From Neobacillus vireti (GTDB lineage Bacteria; Bacillota; Bacilli; Bacillales; Cytobacillaceae): 64,000 bases of DNA. Where the stretch lies: NCBI RefSeq assembly GCF_001026695.1, contig NZ_LDNB01000013.1, forward strand, positions 117,357 through 181,356, written 5' to 3'. Both the position numbers and the translations under genes were made by a program. Position 1 is the stretch's first letter. Each line of letters opens with the position of its first letter. Positions 18,772 to 27,644 of the stretch are shown piece by piece. Under the pieces are notes generated by a model that was given only the letters and a program-made list of their open reading frames with translations, was not told the DNA's origin and did no database searches.

Positions 18772-19926
18772 TCAACTCTTTACCGGCTCGGCTTTTTGTT
18801 TCTCCGTTCTTCTAACAAAGTCGGTAATCAGCTTATAATAGGCATTGGCCATCATCCAAATGCTTTCCTTATCATCTTCAAAGAATTCAATATTATAACC
18901 ATCTAGATTGTTATTTAATGTTTTTAGATAATCCTTTAACACATGGGAACCGCCGCCAACAAAATAACAAATTTCTGTTTGCGAGTTTTTGGACCATACG
19001 TTTCGCAATAAACGGTATTCCTTTTTAGCAAGGTCAAGAAGAATCCGGTCGGTTATATCATGAACGCTTGTCCGGCTTCCTTTCACCATGATATGATTGC
19101 GGTCATTTTTTCGAGTAATAATTTCGACAACATCACGGCGGCTGTCGAGCTCCACACCATGCTTTGATCTAATTTCTTCTCGAATGGCCTCCAATGATTC
19201 TGAAACTCCTAAGTTAAAGCCCTGTGCCTTATCATCGTCGACATTACGGTTCTTGATGACCGCGATATCTGTGGAAAGCCCGCCAATATCTTGAATTAAT
19301 ATCCGCTTATCAATTAAATCCTTATTAATAATTTTTGAGTTATTATCCATCACAAGGTTAATAAAGGCAGCAAATCCTTCGGGATAGACCTTCACTTCAT
19401 TGAATTTGATATTTACCTTCAGTCCCTGATACTTCGGTGTGACGAGGAATTCAACCTGATGAACGGAGCCGATTAATTTAGAGCGGTAGCCGGCGTCCTT
19501 GCCTTCCTTTACTTCCCTTAACGGGAGGCCCGTCCCCAGTGTATAGTTGGCATCAATGACATTCTTTGTGCGCGGAAATTCCCCTTTGACGGCATCCAAG
19601 GCCAGTGCTGCAAACAGCATAATTAACGTTTGGTCTTCCTCCGACTTGCTGCTGCCAGGGTCTAATTCGGCAGCATTATTACTTTTAGCTGCTAAATTTC
19701 CAACACGATAGATTAGATTATTCTCTTTCAGGGCAGGGGAGTGGACCTTGATATGAATTCCATCTAACGGCTCTTTCGCATCCAGCTCTTCAATCCCAAT
19801 AACAGGCCGATCTTCCGTGTCCCTTGCGACAATGTTTGGAATATTTAATTCATACTCTAGTTCTCCGAAAATAGCCTTGATAGAGTCATTGCCTACATCG
19901 ACTGCTGCCATTCTAGGTTTAGTCAT
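18772..19926 (-). CDS. ParM/StbA-type actin-like segregation ATPase
   Basis: 384 residues from the ATG at 19926 (a TTG one codon earlier is also possible). Actin-fold signatures are present: phosphate-1 AAVDVGNDSIKAIFGE at residues 7-22, phosphate-2 ILIQDIGGLSTDIAVIKN near 210, and the adenosine loop CYFVGGGSHVLKDYL near 325. ParM-like proteins polymerise with ATP and push replicated DNA apart when capped by ParR bound to a centromere. Downstream lies a ParR-like gene and upstream an iterated-site region, so all three parts are present. On a chromosome near oriC this is unusual. It could be a plasmid or phage relic or a domesticated system. Confidence 0.82.
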   Translation of the reverse strand: MTKPRMAAVDVGNDSIKAIFGELEYELNIPNIVARDTEDRPVIGIEELDAKEPLDGIHIKVHSPALKENNLIYRVGNLAAKSNNAAELDPGSSKSEEDQTLIMLFAALALDAVKGEFPRTKNVIDANYTLGTGLPLREVKEGKDAGYRSKLIGSVHQVEFLVTPKYQGLKVNIKFNEVKVYPEGFAAFINLVMDNNSKIINKDLIDKRILIQDIGGLSTDIAVIKNRNVDDDKAQGFNLGVSESLEAIREEIRSKHGVELDSRRDVVEIITRKNDRNHIMVKGSRTSVHDITDRILLDLAKKEYRLLRNVWSKNSQTEICYFVGGGSHVLKDYLKTLNNNLDGYNIEFFEDDKESIWMMANAYYKLITDFVRRTEKQKAEPVKS

Positions 19927-20061
19927 CAAAAATCATTCCTTCCCATTTAATAGATTTATGTGTAAAGGTTGTTATGTATCTCTCGTCCGTCCTCTTAAGG
20001 CTATAGGAGATTAATAGATTCTTCAATGGGATGTACCAAAACGAAATACAAGTGTAAAAAT

Positions 20062-20227
20062 GTAAACATTTCGTAAACACAGGAAGTTTTGTAAACATTT
20101 TTGTAAACATCTTTAATAACTTTGTATACATGGTGGAACCATGGGATGTGTACGATTTTGTATACTTGTAAACGAATTTGTAAACATTAAGTATACAAAA
20201 AGTAAACAAGTTTACACCGATGTAAAC
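20062..20227 (-). repeat. Centromere-like iteron cluster (parC candidate), 13 copies of GTAAAC-type sites
   Basis: Thirteen GTAAAC, GTATAC or GTGTAC cores start at 20062, 20073, 20091, 20103, 20124, 20148, 20160, 20168, 20180, 20191, 20202, 20210 (reverse) and 20222. Many are spaced 11-12 bases, about one helical turn. Nothing codes here; the 20228-20286 remainder is AT-rich. The position upstream of the ParM-like gene is that of plasmid parC, where ParR binds. Confidence 0.7.
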
Positions 20228-20286
20228 GAGATAATAAATGTTACAAATATTTCAATATAGGTGGTTCAAAATTAAAAAGACAAATG

Positions 20287-20314
20287 AAAAGGCACCCTCT
20301 AAAAGGTGCCTTTT
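20287..20314 (-). terminator. Terminator of the YkuD/SGNH gene
   Basis: Perfect stem AAAAGGCACC / GGTGCCTTTT with an 8-base loop, directly after the stop on the minus strand. Confidence 0.9.
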
Positions 20315-20334
20315 CAAACTATTAAACTATGATG

Positions 20335-22047
20335 CTATTTCATCACTTTCCAGAATTCTCCTGCTAGCGCTTGATATCCGGTTAAGCTGAGATGGATACT
20401 CTCAGGAACTGGAAGGTACTCCTTGAAATTGACTGCAATTACTTTTTCAGTTGGTACAAATGTATCTCCGTGCTGGATAGCCTGCGCTTTAATTTGCCCA
20501 TTTAATCCTTCTAATAACGGCAATAACGGAGCTTGCTGTTCTTGCGGATAGTGTAGGAATGGGTTGTAATAGCCCATGACATAAACCTTTACCTTTGGAT
20601 TCAGTTGATCAATTGTGCTTAGGATTGTGTTTAAGTTTGCTGCTACTGTTCCAATTACCTCCGGTGCTTGAGCAGGATTTGTTTGAAGTACAGGAAGCAA
20701 ATCATTTGCACCGATATCAAGAGTAATGTGTGTAGCTGCTTTGATTTCCTTTTGAACATCCGCTTTCTTTAATTGCTCAATTAAATCGGCTGTTTTATAT
20801 CCGGAAACACCAAAGTTAGCAAAATCCAGTAAGTCATATGATTTCTTAAAGTTGTTGGCAATATAGTCAGGATACCCTAGATCTTTTTTTCCATCCGGAG
20901 TTATTCCTGCTGCCAACGAATCACCTAAGGCAACATAATCAACCTGAACCCAGACACCATCTTCGCCTAAAATATACCCATTAATCGTTGTTTTTGCTGC
21001 CATTTCTCCACTTGTATAGAGATAATACCATTTGCCGTCCATTTTTAACCAGCCGGTTGCCATTGCACCGCTGCCAGTAAGGAAATACTTCTTCCCGGCT
21101 TTATCGAGCCAGCCGGTTTTCATCGCTCCGCTGGATTCTAGGTAATACCACTTACCACTTAGGGAAATCCAGCCCGTTTTCATGGCACCGCCTGCATCGA
21201 GATAGTACCATTCATTGCCGGTTTTAAGCCAGCCGGTCTTCATAGCGCCCGACGTTTCAAGATAATACCACTTGCCACTATTTGATAACCATCCCGTTTT
21301 CATAGCCCCTGACTTTTCGAGAAAATACCACTTACCGCCTGTTAACAACCAGCCGGTTTTCATGGCACCGCTTTTTTCGAGGAAATACCACTTGCCATTA
21401 TTTAATACCCAGCCCGTCTTCATCACACCGGAGTTATCTAAGAAATACCAAGTTCCTCCTTGAGACAGCCAACCCTTTTGCGCGACACCATTACTATAAA
21501 AATACCATTTACCATTTGCTAGGACCCAGCCATTCGTGCTGACAGAATATCCATTTGCTTTAGCAATGGCATCAAAGCTGCTATCACTATAGGTAATAAT
21601 TACTGGTGTATACATCTGAATTTTGTCATACAGCCAACGGATCTCTTCATTATGCATCCGCACGCAGCCGGAGCTGACATACTTGCCTATTGAACTCTCA
21701 TTGGCATTTCCATGGATGCCATATGTTGTACCATATGTACCCCTTGCTTCTAACCCCATCCAGCGGTTTCCTAACGGGTTCCGCGGGTCGCCGCCAGGAA
21801 TATTCCCCGTGTAATACGGCCGATTGACAATCTTATTTACTATTCTAAAATTACCTTCCGGGGTTAAATCTCTTGATCTCCCAGTTGCCACCTTAAAGGT
21901 TTTGACTAACTTCCCGCCATCATAATAGGCAAGTGTGTTAATCTTTTTGTTAATAATGAGCAATTGCGAACTGCCAGCTGCATCTGTTTGCGTGGTAAAG
22001 AAAAAGATACTAAATAGCAAAACAAAAATAACCGATATTTTTTTCAT
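20335..22047 (-). CDS. Secreted L,D-transpeptidase with nine cell-wall-binding repeats and an SGNH hydrolase domain
   Basis: 570 residues. Signal peptide 1-23 (cleavage after TDA). A YkuD domain (about 27-155) has H112 and the catalytic SSGCVRMH with Cys128. Nine 20-residue repeats of the GW-x5-KWYYL-x2-SGAMKT type fill about 172-351. From about 372 comes an SGNH/GDSL esterase: GDSLAAG, block II Gly in GVSGYKT, IGANDLL, and the end block ESIHLSLTGYQ, where Glu takes the usual Asp position three before the catalytic His. The protein should cross-link or modify peptidoglycan, bind the wall, and remove an ester group, perhaps O-acetyl. It is monocistronic. The domain combination is uncommon to me. 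Confidence 0.88.
   Translation of the reverse strand: MKKISVIFVLLFSIFFFTTQTDAAGSSQLLIINKKINTLAYYDGGKLVKTFKVATGRSRDLTPEGNFRIVNKIVNRPYYTGNIPGGDPRNPLGNRWMGLEARGTYGTTYGIHGNANESSIGKYVSSGCVRMHNEEIRWLYDKIQMYTPVIITYSDSSFDAIAKANGYSVSTNGWVLANGKWYFYSNGVAQKGWLSQGGTWYFLDNSGVMKTGWVLNNGKWYFLEKSGAMKTGWLLTGGKWYFLEKSGAMKTGWLSNSGKWYYLETSGAMKTGWLKTGNEWYYLDAGGAMKTGWISLSGKWYYLESSGAMKTGWLDKAGKKYFLTGSGAMATGWLKMDGKWYYLYTSGEMAAKTTINGYILGEDGVWVQVDYVALGDSLAAGITPDGKKDLGYPDYIANNFKKSYDLLDFANFGVSGYKTADLIEQLKKADVQKEIKAATHITLDIGANDLLPVLQTNPAQAPEVIGTVAANLNTILSTIDQLNPKVKVYVMGYYNPFLHYPQEQQAPLLPLLEGLNGQIKAQAIQHGDTFVPTEKVIAVNFKEYLPVPESIHLSLTGYQALAGEFWKVMK
20995..21534 (-). repeat. Nine tandem 60-bp coding repeats
   Basis: The DNA under the cell-wall-binding repeats of the preceding protein. 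Each unit encodes 20 residues of the GWL...GKWYYLE.SGAMKT type; outer units are more diverged than the middle ones. Confidence 0.9.
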
Positions 22048-22074
22048 TATCTATCTCCCCATTATGTAGTTTAT

Positions 22075-22091
22075 ATTACAATAACATGACA
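22075..22091 (-). promoter_or_regulatory. WalR-like box upstream of the L,D-transpeptidase gene
   Basis: The minus strand reads TGTCATGTTATTGTAAT, two half-sites TGTCAT and TGTAAT five bases apart, 11 of 12 fixed positions of the known WalR consensus TGTWAH-N5-TGTWAH. It lies 28 bases before the start codon, near the likely -10. Confidence 0.4.
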
Positions 22092-22213
22092 TCTTGAAAT
22101 ATTTTGTCACAATTTGGTGAAAGAATTGTAATATTTTTAGATTTTAATAGAAAAAAAGAATAATTGCCACTTTTTTCTTCGACATTCTCATTCAATTAGC
22201 TAAAAATAGGAAA

Positions 22214-22250
22214 ATGGTGCCTGACACCCATGAGCTTGAAAATAAGCTCA
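22214..22250. repeat. Dispersed 16-mer, copy 2, followed by a small hairpin
   Basis: ATGGTGCCTGACACCC (22214-22229) is the exact reverse complement of 15258-15273. It is followed by the stem TGAGCTT / AAGCTCA (22231-22250), which has no T run. It sits in the rluF leader. Confidence 0.65.
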
Positions 22251-22300
22251 CAGTTGGGTATTCTTAGACTACAATTATCCGCTTAAGGTGTGGTTTCAAT

Positions 22301-23008
22301 ATGCGTATTAATAAATTTATTAGCGAGTCTGGTAAGGCCTCTAGAAGAGGGGCAGATAAATTAATTAGTGAGGGAAGAGTCACGATCAATGGCAAGGCCG
22401 CCGAAATCGGCAGCCAAGTTGAACCGGGGGATGATGTCCGGATTGATGGCAATGCTATTAGTGTTTCAATGAACTATGTTTATATTGCTTTAAATAAGCC
22501 CCCGGGGATTACCAGTACAACAGAACGGCATGTGAAGGGGAATATTGTTGATTTCGTCAACCATCCATTACGAATTTTCCATATCGGCCGCTTGGATAAA
22601 GATTCCGATGGGTTGATTCTGCTGACGAATGATGGCGATATTGTCAACGAAATACTTCGGGCCGAAAATAAGCATGAAAAGGAATATATTGTTACCGTCG
22701 ACAGGCCGATTACTGCTGAATTTTTAAAGAGAATGGAAGCGGGCGTGGAAATTCTAAATACAAAAACGCTGCCGTGCAAAGTAAACCAGCTTTCTAAATA
22801 TGTATTTGAAATCACTTTAACACAGGGATTAAATCGCCAAATTCGCCGGATGTGTTCAGCTCTTGGCTTCGGGGTTGTCAGGCTTCAGCGGACACGCATC
22901 ATGAATATTCATTTAGGCAATTTACCGATTGGCCAGTGGAGAGACCTTTCAAAGAGGGAACGTAATCAATTATTCGATGATCTAAACTATCAGCCTAAAG
23001 GGTGGTAA
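22301..23008 (+). CDS. rluF: 23S rRNA pseudouridine synthase, RluF type
   Basis: 235 residues. An S4 RNA-binding domain ([20 protein letters not shown], 1-60) precedes an RsuA/RluB/E/F-family catalytic domain with the catalytic Asp in [17 protein letters not shown] (about 97-113). [17 protein letters not shown] is the family's C-terminal block. RluF modifies U2604 (and nearby) in helix 75 of 23S rRNA. RluE or RsuA specificity cannot be wholly excluded, but the [21 protein letters not shown] segment favours RluF. It shares a bidirectional terminator with the convergent MFS gene. Confidence 0.85.
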   Translation: MRINKFISESGKASRRGADKLISEGRVTINGKAAEIGSQVEPGDDVRIDGNAISVSMNYVYIALNKPPGITSTTERHVKGNIVDFVNHPLRIFHIGRLDKDSDGLILLTNDGDIVNEILRAENKHEKEYIVTVDRPITAEFLKRMEAGVEILNTKTLPCKVNQLSKYVFEITLTQGLNRQIRRMCSALGFGVVRLQRTRIMNIHLGNLPIGQWRDLSKRERNQLFDDLNYQPKGW

Positions 23009-23015
23009 AAAAATT

Positions 23016-23058
23016 AAGGATGAACCAAAACAAAGACATCTGTTTCGGTTCATCCTTA
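23016..23058. terminator. Bidirectional terminator between rluF and MFS gene
   Basis: Long stem starting AAGGATGAACC and ending GGTTCATCCTT with further AAACA/TGTTT pairing inside; T-rich on both sides. Confidence 0.85.
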
Positions 23059-23068
23059 TTTTATAAAA

Positions 23069-24337
23069 TTACACGGTTAATTCCCCAAGATGCTTTTCTT
23101 CCTGACGCTGTTCTTTAATGAGAAATCCGCCTAGCAAACCAAGCAGTGAGAATAGGACTGGGATAATAAACCCATAGTGATAGCCAACGCTGCTTGCTGA
23201 AAACTGGAAATGGTCTAATACTTTCCCAAAGATAATTGGTAATAGAACAGCACTTAAAAATCCTCCGGTATTCGCAAATCCTGAGATAACACCGACCTCT
23301 TTCATCGGAAAGGATTGGCGAACAACCGCAAAGGTCAAGGCACTTGCTCCATTTCCATACCCAATAATGAAGAATAGCATAACAAGCATGAAGAAAGGCG
23401 GCTTGCCGCTAAGTAAAACAAAGGCAATCCAACTTAAAAACACAATAATATGAACGATAATATAGGGCCGTTTGATGGAAGCAAACCTGCTGGAAATCCA
23501 GCTTGTTAGCGGTGCACCAATGATTGCACCAATCAGACCAACCATAATCAACTGACTGGCAGCAGAACGGCTCATTTCATAAACATGCATTCCATAAGGA
23601 ACAGCCCATGAACCGATAAAGCCAACATACGTGCCAACAAGACCAAAGTGACAGAGGAAGGTAGCCCATGCCTGACGGGTGGAAAATATGCGCCGTAACA
23701 GAATCAGCGTATTTTCCTGCTTTTTCTCCTTTTTAATCTTGACAGTGTCGTGCTGGAATAGCTGTTTTGGTTTTTTAATGAGCACAAAATATAGGAGAAT
23801 GGCGCTCAGACATAGAATAATTCCTGTTATAAAAAATGGTGGTCTCCAGCCCGATAGCGAAATCCATGCAGAAAATGGAACAGTCGCCATTAGAAATCCC
23901 AAGCTCCCTGCCATACCCGCAAGGCCAAGTAAGCCGATAAATTCCTTCACTTTAAACCATTGACTTAAGATGAGCACCAAGTTGACCCAAATAGCCGCAT
24001 CCCCGATCCCTGCCAATAATCTAGCAAGAAGGAGAAACGCTTCATTTCCTGCAAGACTATACACTACCGCACCTAAACCATTCAGCAGTGCTCCAAAAAC
24101 CAGAAAATGATTTGGACCAAAGCGGTCAGACAAGATTCCAATTGGAATTTGTAAACCTGCATAGGCCATAAATTGAATACTCGCCAGCAACCCAATCACT
24201 GAAGCTGTTACATGGAATTCTTTCATCAATTGATCCGTAATCAGTCCTGGAGCCGTACGTTGACTGACTATTAAAAAGTACGTAAAAAAAACTGCGGCCA
24301 AAACGACCCATCTATAGCTGCTATTCTGCTTTTCCAA
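23069..24337 (-). CDS. MFS transporter of unknown substrate
   Basis: 422 residues with 12 predicted membrane segments and a central charged loop (KKPKQLFQHDTVKIKKEKKQ). The loop 2-3 motif is GILSDRFGPN, a slightly divergent motif A, and FSAWISLSGWRPPFFITG is at the end of the first half. The pattern recalls anion:cation-symporter-like or nitrate/hexuronate-type MFS members, which is not enough to name a substrate. It is a single gene on the minus strand; the RND pump gene lies upstream and is separated by a perfect hairpin. Confidence 0.75.
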   Translation of the reverse strand: MEKQNSSYRWVVLAAVFFTYFLIVSQRTAPGLITDQLMKEFHVTASVIGLLASIQFMAYAGLQIPIGILSDRFGPNHFLVFGALLNGLGAVVYSLAGNEAFLLLARLLAGIGDAAIWVNLVLILSQWFKVKEFIGLLGLAGMAGSLGFLMATVPFSAWISLSGWRPPFFITGIILCLSAILLYFVLIKKPKQLFQHDTVKIKKEKKQENTLILLRRIFSTRQAWATFLCHFGLVGTYVGFIGSWAVPYGMHVYEMSRSAASQLIMVGLIGAIIGAPLTSWISSRFASIKRPYIIVHIIVFLSWIAFVLLSGKPPFFMLVMLFFIIGYGNGASALTFAVVRQSFPMKEVGVISGFANTGGFLSAVLLPIIFGKVLDHFQFSASSVGYHYGFIIPVLFSLLGLLGGFLIKEQRQEEKHLGELTV

Positions 24338-24416
24338 TGGCCTCTACTCCCGTTAACTCTTATTTATTTCATTATTATACTACACAGGGATTGGCCATAG
24401 TCGGATTGGCGATTCG

Positions 24417-24450
24417 GGGACAGAGGGACAGAGGCCTGTCCCTCTGTCCC
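24417..24450 (-). repeat. Perfect 15-bp hairpin directly after the RND stop codon
   Basis: GGGACAGAGGGACAG and its exact complement are separated by four bases. It begins next to the swrC stop codon. It has no T run, so it may act as an RNA-stabilising or weak termination element. A degenerate relative forms the terminator at 35.3 kb. Confidence 0.75.
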
Positions 24451-27400
24451 TTAGTTTTCTTCTATTTCTCTTCGGTTTTTCTTAAATAATTTAGATAGTA
24501 TTTCGTAGACAATTGGCACTACGAATAATGTTAGTAGTGTTGAGCTTGTTAGACCGCCGATTACGGTGATGGCAAGTCCTTTTGAGATTAGGCCGCCTCC
24601 GCCGCCTCCCGCGCCTAGTGCTAATGGGATTAACGCACCGATTGTGGCGATGGCTGTCATTAGGATTGGACGCAGACGGGTTGCCCCTGCCTCGAGAACG
24701 GCTTCACGCATATTCATGCCATCCCGTTCCATATGAATAATCCGGTCGACGAGGACGATGGCGTTCGTAACGACGATACCGATTAACATTAATAGCCCCA
24801 TCATGACTGAGACCGAGATGGTTTCACCTGCGATTAATAAGCCAACAAATGAACCAATGACCGCAAATGGTAATGAGAATAGGACCGAAAATGGCGCGAC
24901 ACCTTCTCGGAATGTAACAACAAGGATGAAGTACACGATGGCAACGGCCGCAGCCATAGCGACACCAAGCTGTGTAAAGGTGTCAGACATATCTGCTTGG
25001 ACACCGGCAACGCCGACAGTTACACCTTTCGGTAAATCTAAGTTATCGACTTCTTTCCCTACTTTAGAGGTTACTTTTGAAATATCAGCACCTTTAATTT
25101 TTCCAGAAACGGTTGCGTAGTATTCACCTTTACTACGTGCAAGCGTATTTAGGGTTGTACCTTTCTTCACGGTGACAAGCTCGGATAATGGCATCGTTGT
25201 ACCAAGAGCTGTCGGGATTTGTTTTGCTAAAAGATCATCAATTGATTCTGGCTGTGCAGCTTGTTCCTGCTGAACAATGACATCTAAGGAGTTACCGTCC
25301 TTTTCAACCGTCGTTAACACATCTTGTGTTTTTTGCGGACTTAACATCATGACGAGCTGACCAGCTGTTAAACCAACCTGCATCAATTTATCTTGCGCGA
25401 CTCTGAATGTATACTCCACGTACGCTTCCTCGGCACTTGTCGCCACATCTTTCAAATCGCTATGTTTTTTCATCACGTTTTCTACTTGTTTAACTGATTT
25501 ATTTAGTTTATTTAAATCTTCACTGTAGAAGGTGTAACTAACTTCATTAGTAGAGCCGCCCATTGAACCAAAGGCTTGGCTCTTCCATTTACCTGTTTGA
25601 CCAATGCCAGCGACATATTTTTCAACTTTTTCTTTAACATCCGGGAAATTCTTTGTTTCCGGTTCAAAGATGAGGTACATCAAGGCACCGCCGGATCCGC
25701 CGCCACCCATCATCGCCGCAGTCGTATCGCCAGCCTTGGTGACAGATACTTGAACGATTTTGATATCATCACGCTTTAGCATCTTCTCTTCGACCACTTT
25801 AACGTTGGCCAATGTATCTTCCGGTAACTCACCTGCTTTTGGTGTGTACGTTAAGTACATCACTTTATCCTCTTCACTGCCCATGAAACTAAAACCAATG
25901 AGCGGCGTTAACGCCAAACTCCCCACTAGTAAAACAATCGCAAGGATGGATGCTATTACTTTATGGTTAAGGGTTTTTTCAAGGAACCATTTATACCATT
26001 TCGCCATTTCACCGACTTCTTTGTGGCTCTTGGCTGTTTTCACACCATATAATTTTTTCTTAAATAAGAAGTGCGATAGCGCCGGAACGATGGTAATGGC
26101 AACGAGTAATGATGCACCAAGTGCGAATGCCATTGTTAATGCGAACGGAGCGAACAGCTCGCCAACCATACCGCCAACGAAGATCAATGGTGCGAAAACC
26201 GCAACCGTTACTAATGTTGATGACATAATCGGTTTGAACATTTCAATCGTCGCTTCACGGACAAGGGCGCGGCCATTTAATTTCTCTTCTTTCAAATGCA
26301 GACGCCGGTAAATATTTTCAACAACGACAATCGAGTCATCGATGACCCTCCCGATTGCAACAGTAATCGCCCCAAGGGTCATAATATTCAAGGTAATATT
26401 CATCCAATGTAACAGCAGTAACGCCATGAAAATCGACACTGGAATCGAAACAATCGAAATAATCGTTGATTTAAAGTCACGCAAGAATAGCAGGATGATT
26501 AAAACGGCAATCAAACCGCCAAATACCGCCTTTTCAATCATCGTTGTCACCGATTCTTCGATTGGTTTTCCTTGGTCAAGGGTTACATCAATGACAAGGC
26601 CATCGACTTTTGCCTTCTCATCCTTAATAACCTTCTTCACTTTGTTGACCACATCAACCGTGTTTGCCTGCTGCGCTTTCACGATTTGGATTGCAATCGC
26701 GTCTTTACCGTTTGTTCGTGAGATCGATTGTACTTTACCAACTGTATTAATCGTCGCTATATCGCCAAGCTTTACAAAAGGTGACGGATTAGCAGCTGAT
26801 GGTGTCACTGGAATCAGCATATTCTTTAATTCATCCGCCGTCGTGTACTTGCCGTCAATCGCGACCGCTTGTTCACTTTCTTTAAACTGGTAAAGGCCTA
26901 ATGAAACAGATAGATTACTTGCTTGAATCATTTGCTTCACTTTATCTTCTGTTAAGCCAAATTCCGCCAATTTGGCTTTGTTATACGTAAGGTCTACTTC
27001 TTCAATATGCTGGCCGGTAATCGTTGCCGACGCAACACCCTCGATTTTTTCAATTTTCGGAAGTAAGCTTTCCTCGACTGTTGACGTTAATTCAACGATA
27101 TCCTCTTTTGAACTGCTTACACTTAAGGCAACAACCGGCATCATGTTCATACTAATCGCTGTCGTTGTCGGTTCTTGAGCTCCTTCCGGCAATTTAATGC
27201 CATCTAATGCCGATTGTAAGGCACGTTTCGCCTCATCCATGTCAATGCCATATTCGTACTCCACTTGAATACTTGACATGTTAGAATAGGAATTTGAATA
27301 AACCGCTTTTACGTGTTCAAGTCCTTCTACCGCTTTCTCAATCGGCATGGATACATCTTCCATGACCTTCTTTGGAGTGGCACCAGGATAGACGTCCATG

Positions 27401-27543
27401 ACCATTAAATAAGGAATGGAGATATTCGGAATCGTCTCCATATTCATTCGTGTACCCGAATAAATACCGGACGCCGTTATGATAATCGTAAGCAGCCAGA
27501 CTGCTAGTTTATTCCTTAAAACAAAGTTAACTAAACCCTTCAA
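24451..27543 (-). CDS. swrC: RND-family efflux pump, SwrC type
   Basis: 1030 residues in the usual RND layout: membrane helix at 10-30, a large extracytoplasmic domain, helices 2-6, a second large domain, and helices 8-12. The central helix 4 segment TLGAITVAIGRVIDDSIVVVENIYR contains the conserved Asp pair used in proton relay. PGATPKKVMEDVSMPIEKAVEGL and EYEYGIDMDEAKRALQSAL are typical of Gram-positive SwrC/YerP, which in B. subtilis supports surfactin resistance and swarming. The divergent TetR gene and an operator within the promoter spacer point to inducible efflux. No membrane-fusion partner is needed in this class. Confidence 0.85.
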   Translation of the reverse strand: MKGLVNFVLRNKLAVWLLTIIITASGIYSGTRMNMETIPNISIPYLMVMDVYPGATPKKVMEDVSMPIEKAVEGLEHVKAVYSNSYSNMSSIQVEYEYGIDMDEAKRALQSALDGIKLPEGAQEPTTTAISMNMMPVVALSVSSSKEDIVELTSTVEESLLPKIEKIEGVASATITGQHIEEVDLTYNKAKLAEFGLTEDKVKQMIQASNLSVSLGLYQFKESEQAVAIDGKYTTADELKNMLIPVTPSAANPSPFVKLGDIATINTVGKVQSISRTNGKDAIAIQIVKAQQANTVDVVNKVKKVIKDEKAKVDGLVIDVTLDQGKPIEESVTTMIEKAVFGGLIAVLIILLFLRDFKSTIISIVSIPVSIFMALLLLHWMNITLNIMTLGAITVAIGRVIDDSIVVVENIYRRLHLKEEKLNGRALVREATIEMFKPIMSSTLVTVAVFAPLIFVGGMVGELFAPFALTMAFALGASLLVAITIVPALSHFLFKKKLYGVKTAKSHKEVGEMAKWYKWFLEKTLNHKVIASILAIVLLVGSLALTPLIGFSFMGSEEDKVMYLTYTPKAGELPEDTLANVKVVEEKMLKRDDIKIVQVSVTKAGDTTAAMMGGGGSGGALMYLIFEPETKNFPDVKEKVEKYVAGIGQTGKWKSQAFGSMGGSTNEVSYTFYSEDLNKLNKSVKQVENVMKKHSDLKDVATSAEEAYVEYTFRVAQDKLMQVGLTAGQLVMMLSPQKTQDVLTTVEKDGNSLDVIVQQEQAAQPESIDDLLAKQIPTALGTTMPLSELVTVKKGTTLNTLARSKGEYYATVSGKIKGADISKVTSKVGKEVDNLDLPKGVTVGVAGVQADMSDTFTQLGVAMAAAVAIVYFILVVTFREGVAPFSVLFSLPFAVIGSFVGLLIAGETISVSVMMGLLMLIGIVVTNAIVLVDRIIHMERDGMNMREAVLEAGATRLRPILMTAIATIGALIPLALGAGGGGGGLISKGLAITVIGGLTSSTLLTLFVVPIVYEILSKLFKKNRREIEEN

Positions 27544-27586
27544 CTATTACACCCGCCCTTAATTGACTAATTAAACTCATTTCCTT

Positions 27587-27615
27587 ATAATAATGACTAC
27601 TGGGTCATTTGTCAA
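27587..27615 (-). promoter_or_regulatory. swrC promoter with TetR operator filling the spacer
   Basis: Minus strand -35 TTGACA (27610-27615), exactly 17 bases, -10 TATTAT (27587-27592). The palindrome AATGACtactggGTCATT (27592-27609) covers the spacer, so repressor and polymerase cannot both bind. Confidence 0.75.
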
Positions 27616-27644
27616 CAATTTGACTATAGGAGCGATCATCTGAC

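Noticed and set aside
19919..20209. A 96-codon frame over the iteron region
   Set aside because: Its peptide mirrors the repeats (FTKMFTK...), it overlaps the ParM start, and has no convincing ribosome site.
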